A DNA stretch of 64,000 nucleotides from JAFGLZ01 sp964390905. Lineage in GTDB: Bacteria > Planctomycetota > Phycisphaerae > UBA1845 > JAFGLZ01. This document shows, piece by piece, positions 35,418-42,253 of the stretch. The stretch's first letter is position 1. Each line of letters opens with the position of its first letter. A program made the position numbers and the translations under genes. Under the pieces are notes generated by a model. The model worked only from the letters and a program-made list of their open reading frames with translations, searched no databases and was not told where the DNA came from. The stretch lies in NCBI GenBank assembly GCA_964390905.1, contig CAYMLO010000001.1:114022-178021 (forward strand), written 5' to 3'.

Positions 35418-35870
35418 TCATGCTGGCAGGTCGAACGCGAGCTTCAGGACGATCTTCCATACCCACAGCGCCGCCAGAAGGCCCCACAACGCCCGAAGCG
35501 TCGAGCGCCGGCCAAGGAACCTCCCGACCGCGCCAAGGGCCAGATCGCGCCCGGTGACGGCACAGAGGCCAAGCCAGATCCCCACGGCGGACCCACCAAC
35601 CACCACGACGACGCCGAGCGGGTTGGCCAACAGGGATGGACGCCATCGGGCGTGCGCGGCGTGCACGACGGCCCGCGTCCCCCCGCAGAACGGGCATGGG
35701 ACACCCGTCGTCATCTTCAGCACACAGGCACGGGGCAAGAAGGTCGCGGATTGGGGCTCTGCCCAGACCGCGGGCAGCAGGAACCGTGCGATCAGGAAGA
35801 TGGCAAGGGCGATCAGCGGCCCGAGGAGGCACAGCACTCGATTCGTCGCGCTCAGCCGCCCGGACCTCAT
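35418..35870 (-). CDS. DUF2752 membrane protein
   Basis: 150 residues from ATG 35870. The signature PCPFCGGTRA (Cys-Pro-x-Cys-Gly-x-Thr-Arg) is that of DUF2752, small inner-membrane proteins of unknown function common in planctomycetes and other phyla. Three hydrophobic segments are visible: LCLLGPLIALAIFLIARFL, GVVVVVGGSAVGIWLGLCAV and LWGLLAALWVWKIVL. The frame is open to 35969, but that part lies in a palindromic repeat and is unlikely to be coding. It converges on the sheath-fusion gene, with 24 bases between stops. Confidence 0.78.
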   Translation of the reverse strand: MRSGRLSATNRVLCLLGPLIALAIFLIARFLLPAVWAEPQSATFLPRACVLKMTTGVPCPFCGGTRAVVHAAHARWRPSLLANPLGVVVVVGGSAVGIWLGLCAVTGRDLALGAVGRFLGRRSTLRALWGLLAALWVWKIVLKLAFDLPA

Positions 35871-35895
35871 CGCGTTACACGCTTTGCTGGGCTGG

Positions 35896-35995
35896 GTGCC
35901 CCATCGCTTCAGCGGTGGGGCACTCGCACCCGACCTACGGCTGGAATGTGCCATGGGCATCTTACCCATGGGCCCTCACGGGCGAGACGCCCGTG
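35896..35995. repeat. Cluster of three intergenic hairpins
   Basis: Three stems lie between the DUF2752 start and the end of the UGA-containing gene. The first is a 12-bp stem with one wobble (GTGCCCCATCGC, loop TTCA, 35896-35923). The second is CCATGGG/CCCATGG (35951-35971). The third is CACGGGCG/CGCCCGTG with loop AGA (35977-35995). The first shares the GGTGCCCCATC end of the larger repeat family at 44979 and beyond. They could terminate the upstream minus-strand transcript. Confidence 0.6.
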
Positions 35996-36025
35996 TCACA
36001 ATAGCACAGATTCCCGCACGGCCAC

Positions 36026-36154
36026 TTAGATCTCGTGCCAGGTCGTTTCCCCTGCCGCAACCTCGAACGGACCCATGTTGGCCTTGACCTCGACGCGGAA
36101 CTTTCCCTTGAAACCCGAGGGTACTCGCCACGAGTACCGGCAGGTGCCGCCTCA
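36026..36154 (-). other. Candidate UGA recoding (selenocysteine) site with SECIS-like hairpin and C-terminal extension
   Basis: The upstream gene meets UGA at 36154-36152. The same frame then stays open for 41 codons to a TAA at 36028-36026 and reads as convincing protein (GGTCRYSWRVPSGFKGKF, then FRVEVKANMGPFEV). A hairpin GGTACTCG-TGG-CGAGTACC (36138-36120) has a perfect 8-bp stem and a G-containing 3-base loop that begins 22 bases after the UGA, within the usual range for bacterial SECIS elements. An outer 4-bp stem (36144-36141 with 36117-36114) extends it. A nonsense mutation is the alternative. Confidence 0.55.
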
Positions 36155-37471
36155 GCCGTATTTGAAGGCGCCCTCGGCCAGGACCTTCCCTTTCTCGTCG
36201 AGGATCTTGAGTGTGGGCGCGTCTGGGCGCTTGCCATCCTTCTCTGCGCCACCGGCGTAGGCTTCGCCCGCCTGGCCCACCGCCGAGAACCCAATCGAGA
36301 CGGTGCCCGGCTGCTTGATCACGTCGGTCTTGAGGACCAGCGGCGGGCCGGCCTTGATCTTCAGCGTCTTGCCCTTCTGGATCTCGAACTTGACGAGCTT
36401 GCCCGAACCCCTTCCCCCGCTCAGCTTCCACGTCGCGCCCTTTGCATCGGTCCGCGATAGGAAGGAGAGGATCGCCATGTATTCGCCGGTTCGCACCTCA
36501 GTCTTTCCATCGGGGAGCTCGAGGTAGTCGAATCCGGCGTCGCACAGGACCATCAGCTCCAGGCCCTTGGACCCCAAGTCGAGCGTTCCGCACTCAGAGG
36601 GCAGTTTCGCCAGACGGATCTTGGAGCCGTCGGCCGCCACATTGACCTCATAGTACGTCTCCTCGATTCGGAGGGCCTTTGTGAGGGGCTGGACCTCCAT
36701 CTCCTTGAGCGCCTTGGCGCTTGGCCCTCCCCTCGGCAGGTCGAATGTGCCGTTGCCGTTCCGGTCAACCGCAATGATATCGAAATCCCCCATCCACGAC
36801 GTCATCGGCTCCCCGGACGGAGACCAGGTGTCGTTGCACCGGCCGTTGCAGCTGCCGTCGATCAAGACGACCCGATGCTCCTTGCCCGCCAGCCGCACCT
36901 TCCCAGACAGGCATCCAGCAGGTCTGAGAAAGACAAACCCCGGCTGCCGCCACTCGGCCGTCATCTTTGCCGCTGCGTTCCCCTTCGCATCTGCAGCGGC
37001 AAGTGCGATAGGACCGAAGTGGTGCCGCCCGGCGGGCCTTGACGTGCCTTTGTTCTCTGCGGGCAGGACAGGTACCGCCTTCTCGTCGGACAGGTCACCG
37101 TCGAAGTCCGTGTCCGCGTAGAGTCTGGGCTTCTCGTCGGGATCGACGGCCATCAGGAGCTCGCGCTGGGCGACCTTGGCGACGTAGTAGGAGACGGACT
37201 CGGACACGCCCTCGGGCAGGCCCTTCAGTTGCGCCGGTCGCTTCGGCTCGGATCGGGCGTAGTTCATGATCATCATCTGGATGTTCTTGTCGCGCTCGCC
37301 GATCGGCCCGTGCTTCAGAGGGAACGTCTGCCACTTACGGTGCGCACGTGTCCCGTCGGCGGCTCTGGGCTTGGCGGCGGCCGAGGTCATCGCCGATGCG
37401 CGATCGATCCGCTCTGAAGACGGGTCTGCGCCAAGGCCGAGCAAGATGAGCGGAAGAACGGTTGTGAGCAT
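36152..37471 (-). CDS. Secreted protein of unknown function ending at an in-frame UGA
   Basis: 439 residues up to the UGA, or 481 if the UGA is read as an amino acid. The start is ATG 37471 with GGGAGAGA upstream, giving an N-terminal signal-like segment (MLTTVLPLILLGLG). Two Asp-rich EF-hand-like loops (DTDFDGDLSD and DRNGNGTFDLP) suggest calcium binding. The end reads EGAFKYG, then UGA, then GGTC, so a recoded residue would sit four positions before a cysteine, as in a redox pair. The family is not named. It is divergent from the transporter fusion gene at 37617, with 145 bases between, and no dedicated terminator is visible other than the downstream hairpin cluster. Confidence 0.75.
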   Translation of the reverse strand: MLTTVLPLILLGLGADPSSERIDRASAMTSAAAKPRAADGTRAHRKWQTFPLKHGPIGERDKNIQMMIMNYARSEPKRPAQLKGLPEGVSESVSYYVAKVAQRELLMAVDPDEKPRLYADTDFDGDLSDEKAVPVLPAENKGTSRPAGRHHFGPIALAAADAKGNAAAKMTAEWRQPGFVFLRPAGCLSGKVRLAGKEHRVVLIDGSCNGRCNDTWSPSGEPMTSWMGDFDIIAVDRNGNGTFDLPRGGPSAKALKEMEVQPLTKALRIEETYYEVNVAADGSKIRLAKLPSECGTLDLGSKGLELMVLCDAGFDYLELPDGKTEVRTGEYMAILSFLSRTDAKGATWKLSGGRGSGKLVKFEIQKGKTLKIKAGPPLVLKTDVIKQPGTVSIGFSAVGQAGEAYAGGAEKDGKRPDAPTLKILDEKGKVLAEGAFKYG

Positions 37472-37616
37472 GGCAATCTCTCCCGAGAGGCAGGTCGGTC
37501 GCAACGACGAACGCATTGTATCCGGAGAGGCCCTGTCACCAAAACAGGGGCGCATTCCGCACCATGCCGGCGCTGCGTTGGTGGGCCCGTGACTGAGCGC
37601 TTATCATAGGACCGCG

Positions 37617-40445
37617 ATGTGGGAGCGGATCCGCAATCCCGTCGTGATCGTCGCGGCCGTCGTCGCGGTCGTGCTGATGTGGCCGCGCGTCAAATCGCCC
37701 GAGGGAGACGGCATCCGGGAGATCACCTATTGGCTCCACGGGGGGGTGGCCGGCACGTACCGGGACGCCATCGACGAGTTCGAGCGGCGCTGCGCCAGGA
37801 AGGGCACGCCCTGCCGGGTGATCACGGGCAACGCGGCGATCCGGAACGCCGTCGACGACCCGCAACGGTTCCTGACAGGCGTGGCGGGTGGGGCGCCGCC
37901 GGACGTGATCTTCTTCAACCGCTATGCGATCGTTCAGTGGGCCGTCCGGGGGGCGTTTCAGCCGCTGAACGACTTCATCGAAGAAGATAAGCGCACGCTG
38001 GCGCGACTCCAGGCGGATCTGGCCAACGCCCGCGAGCGACGGGACCGGGCCGAGACGGCCCGGCTCGAGCGCCAAATTGCCGACCACAAAGCGATGATGA
38101 TTGACCCCAGCGACTTCTATGAGAACTGCTGGCGGGAGTCGCTCCACGGGGGCAAGCAGTACGGCATCGCCAACAGCACGGACAGCCGGGGGCTCTACTA
38201 TAACGGCGACCTGCTGATTCAGGCGGGCTTCGTCTACAAGGTTGACGATCCCGAGGTCCGGGCCGGCACAGCGAAGGTCGGCGACGCCCGCCCGCCCAAG
38301 ACCTGGGAGGAGACCTGCCACAAGCGCTGCGACGCTCGGGACGGGGTCGTGACCGAGGGCAGATCCCTGACCTCTGCCTTGGTGGACTTCGTCGAGGCCG
38401 GCGTGGTCCCGGGCGACCACGTCTGTCTCGACCCATCCGGCGCGCCGCAACTGGCCCGCGTGACGGCCGTCGAACCGCATCGGCTGACCCTCGAGACCGT
38501 CAGCAACCCGCCCCGCAACGGCAAGGACGTCTGGTTCAAGGTCTACGACGGATCGGGCTACGCCCTGCGCCTGACGCGATGGGACAGGAGGGGCCGGCTC
38601 CGCGTCGTCGGCTGGGCGCCGCAGTGGGGCAACAGTTGGCTGTACCTGTTCGGCTGGCAGAACGGCGGGCGGTTCCTCTCCGAGGACGGCAAGACGATCA
38701 CGCTCAACGATCCGCGGATCGCAGAAGCGCTGCAATGGATGGTGGACTGCTATGACGCGCTGGGCGGCTACCGGACCGTGTCGGCCTTCCAGGCCCGCAT
38801 GCAGGGCGGCTCGCTCGACCCGTTCCTGACCGGCAAGGTAGCGATGAAGGTCGACGGCAACTACTTCGCAGCCCTGATGGCGATGTACAAACGCGGCATG
38901 AACTTCGGCACGGCGCCCGCCCCGATGCCCGCGCGTGCGCTCACCGAAGGTCGCCGGCCCGTGAGCTGGATGGCCGGCTGGGCCTATGCGATCCCCTCAA
39001 CGGCCCCCAAAGAGAATCAGCGGCTGGGGTGGGAGTTCATCAAGTGGATGGTCTCATGGGAGGCCAACCGCATGCAACTCGACATCGTCCAAGACCTCCG
39101 TCACGCCAAGGGGCAGCTCTTCTTCCCGCCGGTCCATCCCAAGCGGCTCGTCTGTGAGCGGTTCTACAAGCGATACCTCCACGATCGCCCTGACATCCCG
39201 AAGCGCTTCCACGACGCCTACGACACGTTCAAGGAGCTCCTGCGGCATGCCCACCACCTGCCCTTTACCCCGGCGGGCAACCGCCTGTGGACCGAGCACC
39301 GCCGGGCGATGGAGCGATCGCTCAACCACGATCCCGCCTATCCGACGCCGAAGGCCGCGCTCGACTACGGCACGCGCGTGGTCCAGGGCGACCTGGATCA
39401 GATCCTGGCCCCGCCCTCGGGCAAAAAGGTCAACTGGCATTGGCTGATCGCGCTCTATGTCGGGTTCGTCGTCGTCGTCGCCGGCGGCGTCTATCTCCAT
39501 CACACTCGCAGGTACAAAAGCAAGGGCTTCTGGCGACGCGAATGGTGGGCGGGGCTGGCGTGTGCCTCGCCGTGGATCTTGGGGTTCCTGGTCTTCACCG
39601 CCGGGCCGATCCTCTTCAGCATCCTGATGAGCCTCAGCGACTACGACGTGATCAACGACGCCCGTTGGTGCGGGCTGGGCAACTATCGCGAAGCCTTCGC
39701 CGACCCGCTGTTTGGCAAGTCGCTCTACAACACGGTCTACATGGTCATCGGCGTGCCGTTGGGGCTGATCGTCGGCTTGGCGATGGCGATCCTGCTGGAC
39801 AGCGGCGTGCGGGGGTTGAGTGCCTACCGAACGGTCTACTACCTTCCCGCGATCGTACCCGCCGTCGCCAGCAGCGTGTTGTGGATTTGGGTCTTCCACC
39901 CGTCGGAGGGGATGATCAACTCGCTGTTCGACGCGACCGGCATCAACACCGCGCTGCAATGGCTGGGCGTGTCGAAGTGGCTGGGCGTCGGGGTCCCCAT
40001 CAATTGGCTGGGCGAGACGAAGATGGCCAAGCCCTCGCTGATCCTGATGGGGCTATGGGGCGCGGGTGCCGGCATGCTGATCTGGCTGGCGGGTCTCAAG
40101 AGCATCCCCGAGCACCTCTACGAGGCCGCCAGCATCGACGGCGCGAACGCCTGGCACCGCTTCCGACATGTCACGCTGCCCATGCTCAGCCCCTACATCC
40201 TGTTCAACCTGGTGATGGGCACGATCGCCGTGTTCCAGATCTTCACGCAGGCGTTCATCATGACCGAAGGCGGTCCGAACGACGCGACGCTCTTCTACGC
40301 CTACAACCTGTTCAACCAGGCGTTCCGATATCTGCGGATGGGTTACGCGAGCGCCCTGGCCTGGATCCTATTCGCCATCATCTTCGTGCTGACGCTTGTT
40401 CAGTTGTATTTCAGCAGGAAGTGGGTGCACTATGAGAGTCCGTGA
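37617..40445 (+). CDS. Fused sugar-binding protein and MalF-type ABC permease
   Basis: 942 residues. An N-terminal membrane anchor (about 8-23) is followed by a family 1 extracellular solute-binding domain to about residue 600 (TYRDAIDEFERRC; GAPPDVIFFNRYAIVQW; QGGSLDPFLTGKVAMKVDG). An unusual beta insertion of about 100 residues lies in its middle. A membrane segment near 613 starts the permease half, with the EAA loop EAASIDGANAWHRFRHVTLP near 835. A tethered binding protein would deliver sugars directly to its permease. The normal partners, a MalG-type permease and an ATPase, are missing here, and only a 12-codon start remains downstream. Substrate unknown. Confidence 0.88.
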   Translation: MWERIRNPVVIVAAVVAVVLMWPRVKSPEGDGIREITYWLHGGVAGTYRDAIDEFERRCARKGTPCRVITGNAAIRNAVDDPQRFLTGVAGGAPPDVIFFNRYAIVQWAVRGAFQPLNDFIEEDKRTLARLQADLANARERRDRAETARLERQIADHKAMMIDPSDFYENCWRESLHGGKQYGIANSTDSRGLYYNGDLLIQAGFVYKVDDPEVRAGTAKVGDARPPKTWEETCHKRCDARDGVVTEGRSLTSALVDFVEAGVVPGDHVCLDPSGAPQLARVTAVEPHRLTLETVSNPPRNGKDVWFKVYDGSGYALRLTRWDRRGRLRVVGWAPQWGNSWLYLFGWQNGGRFLSEDGKTITLNDPRIAEALQWMVDCYDALGGYRTVSAFQARMQGGSLDPFLTGKVAMKVDGNYFAALMAMYKRGMNFGTAPAPMPARALTEGRRPVSWMAGWAYAIPSTAPKENQRLGWEFIKWMVSWEANRMQLDIVQDLRHAKGQLFFPPVHPKRLVCERFYKRYLHDRPDIPKRFHDAYDTFKELLRHAHHLPFTPAGNRLWTEHRRAMERSLNHDPAYPTPKAALDYGTRVVQGDLDQILAPPSGKKVNWHWLIALYVGFVVVVAGGVYLHHTRRYKSKGFWRREWWAGLACASPWILGFLVFTAGPILFSILMSLSDYDVINDARWCGLGNYREAFADPLFGKSLYNTVYMVIGVPLGLIVGLAMAILLDSGVRGLSAYRTVYYLPAIVPAVASSVLWIWVFHPSEGMINSLFDATGINTALQWLGVSKWLGVGVPINWLGETKMAKPSLILMGLWGAGAGMLIWLAGLKSIPEHLYEAASIDGANAWHRFRHVTLPMLSPYILFNLVMGTIAVFQIFTQAFIMTEGGPNDATLFYAYNLFNQAFRYLRMGYASALAWILFAIIFVLTLVQLYFSRKWVHYESP

Positions 40446-40470
40446 GCGAGTTGCGGAGGGAGAGGGTTAA
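40432..40470 (+). pseudogene. Possible remnant start of a second (MalG-type) permease gene
   Basis: An ATG overlapping the last 14 bases of the permease fusion opens a 12-codon frame (MRVRERVAEGEG) that stops inside a heptanucleotide tandem array. Second-permease genes usually start with this kind of overlap. It could be the truncated head of a lost malG-like gene, or chance. It is too short to test by similarity. Confidence 0.3.
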
Positions 40471-40504
40471 GGGTCTAGGGTTCAGGGGTCAGGGCTCAGG
40501 TTCC
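40463..40504 (+). repeat. Degenerate heptanucleotide tandem array
   Basis: Six consecutive 7-base units of the form AGGGTYN (some with AGGGGTC or AGGGCTC) run from 40463 to 40504, telomere-like in composition. They fill the short gap between the permease fusion and the convergent GH4 gene. Slippage at such an array could explain loss of the second permease. Confidence 0.6.
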
Positions 40505-40538
40505 GGGATTCGTCGAATCTTGCAGCAGCGCCTGCCGC

Positions 40539-41864
40539 CTAGAACTGGACCGTTTTGAACTGCGGCAAATGTGGGGCGTTCTTCTTGAGCATGGCCTTGA
40601 CCATCTTCCGGATCTCGGCCAGCGATAGCACGGACGCCGTCAGGGGGTCGTAGCAGATGGCCTGATAGACAAGCTCCGGGTTGCCCGTCAGCGAGGCCTC
40701 GACGGCCATTTCCTCGACCGCCACGTTGATGCCCGTCAACGCCGCACACTGTGGCGGCAGCGCGCCGACGTGGACGGGGTTGAGCCCGCGCCGGTTGGCC
40801 ACCACGGGCACCTCGACGCAGCAGTTCTGCGGGAGGTTGGTGATCAGGCCGGTGTTGGGCACGTTGCCGTTGAACTCGAACATCTCGCCGCCCAGATACG
40901 CGTTGAAGATCGAGGCGGCGTACTCGTGGCCGCGCTTCAGGTCGAGCGGCTCGGACGCTTTCAGCCAGTCCCGGATGGCCTTCTTCCAGCTTCGCTTCCG
41001 GGCCATGTACCCGTCGAGGATGTAGGCGTACTCACCGGGGTTCCAACCCGTCCCGTGCGTGCAGTAGCGCTCGATCAGCTCGGGACGCTTGCGGAACCAC
41101 CAGTTGTACTCGGAGTTGTGGCCGCTCGACTCGGTGACGTAGTAGCCCATGGCCAGGAACATCTCGTTGCGGACCTGCTCGTGGTTGTAGATGCGCTTCT
41201 TCTTGAGGGCCTGACGGATGAGCGGGTAGGCGTCCTGGCCCTTCCACTCGAACTTGACGAACCAGGACAGGTGGTTGATGCCGGCCGAGACGTAGTCGAT
41301 CTCTTCGTACGGCGCGCCGATCCAGTTGGCCAGCATCATCGCGGTGCCCTGAACGCTGTGGCACAAGCCGGAGACCTGGATCGTGGACTCCCGCTGCATG
41401 GCGCGGCAGAGCATCGCCATCGGGTTCGTGTAGTTGAGCAGGAGGGCCTTGGGACAGAGCGCCTCCATGTCCTTGCAGATGGAGACCATGACCGGGATGG
41501 TCCGCAGCGCGCGGAACACGCCGGATGGTCCCCGCGTGTCGCCGACGTTCGTGTCCACGCCGTACTTCTTGGGGATCTCGATGTCGTGCCGCCAGACCCC
41601 GACGTCGCCGGCCAGGATCGTACACAGCACGCCGTCCGCCCCCTCCAGCGCCTTCTTCCGGTTCGTCGTCGCGACGACCTTCGCCGGGTACTTGCCTTCC
41701 TGGATGATCCGCTTGACCGCCCGCGTCGAGTAGTCGAGCCGCTCCCGGTCGACGTCCATCAGCGCCAGCGTGGCGTCTTCCATCGTCGGAAACGTCAACA
41801 CGTCGCGGACCAGGGCCCGAGTGAATCCGAAGCTGCCCGCGCCGATGAAGGCGATCTTGGCCAT
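40539..41864 (-). CDS. GH4 family alpha-galactosidase/glucosidase-like enzyme
   Basis: 441 residues from ATG 41864 (GGAGG upstream). GH4 enzymes hydrolyse glycosides through an NAD-dependent redox step and a divalent metal. Visible are the Rossmann motif GAGSFGF (8-14), NYTNPMA (144-150), the metal-binding C168-H169 in GLCHSVQGT, and H198 in GINHLSW. The CHSV motif fits the alpha-galactosidase (MelA/AglA) subgroup. It has no signal peptide, so it acts on imported sugars in the cytoplasm. It converges with the transporter fusion. The exact substrate is uncertain. Confidence 0.9.
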   Translation of the reverse strand: MAKIAFIGAGSFGFTRALVRDVLTFPTMEDATLALMDVDRERLDYSTRAVKRIIQEGKYPAKVVATTNRKKALEGADGVLCTILAGDVGVWRHDIEIPKKYGVDTNVGDTRGPSGVFRALRTIPVMVSICKDMEALCPKALLLNYTNPMAMLCRAMQRESTIQVSGLCHSVQGTAMMLANWIGAPYEEIDYVSAGINHLSWFVKFEWKGQDAYPLIRQALKKKRIYNHEQVRNEMFLAMGYYVTESSGHNSEYNWWFRKRPELIERYCTHGTGWNPGEYAYILDGYMARKRSWKKAIRDWLKASEPLDLKRGHEYAASIFNAYLGGEMFEFNGNVPNTGLITNLPQNCCVEVPVVANRRGLNPVHVGALPPQCAALTGINVAVEEMAVEASLTGNPELVYQAICYDPLTASVLSLAEIRKMVKAMLKKNAPHLPQFKTVQF

Positions 41865-42109
41865 GTTCCGTCCTCCGCTTCTGGCCGGTGTGGGTGAGCC
41901 TGCGTGTCGCGGGCATCCGAACCGATGGCTGAAACACCGTCGTGGCCGGCGCCCGTGCCCCCCAACGGCCCCGCTGTGGGGCCCCCGATGGGGAAGACGC
42001 TTGCCTGTCTCGAAGCCGCGAGTATCGCTACGAATCAATCGGTGTCAAGATCCGCTGCTGGGATGTCCGGTCCTGTTCCTCGGTGCATGTGCATTGTTCC
42101 TGGCTTAAG

Positions 42110-42150
42110 CCCCGCCGCGTGCGGCGGGGGGAGGGGCCGCACGCGGCCCC
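42110..42150. repeat. Twin hairpins with mutually complementary arms
   Basis: CCCCGCCGC/GCGGCGGGG (loop GT, 42110-42129) and GGGGCCGC/GCGGCCCC (loop AC, 42133-42150) lie side by side. Their centres are complementary (CCGCGTGCGGC and GCCGCACGCGG), so one long stem could replace the two short ones. They sit in the 389-base divergent gap between GH4 and the beta-helix gene (41865-42253), which otherwise shows only the AGGAGG site at 42243-42248. Confidence 0.5.
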
Positions 42151-42253
42151 GCTAAACCAAGGATGGGAACGACGATCTCTATCGGTACGTGCCCTTGACA
42201 CTTCGCGGCGGATGGTGTGGACTGCCGTTCCCTATCGTCAACAGGAGGAATTC

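Noticed and set aside
35871..35969. A longer N-terminus for the DUF2752 protein
   Set aside because: The extension is translated from palindromic repeat DNA; the ATG at 35870 gives the family-like protein.
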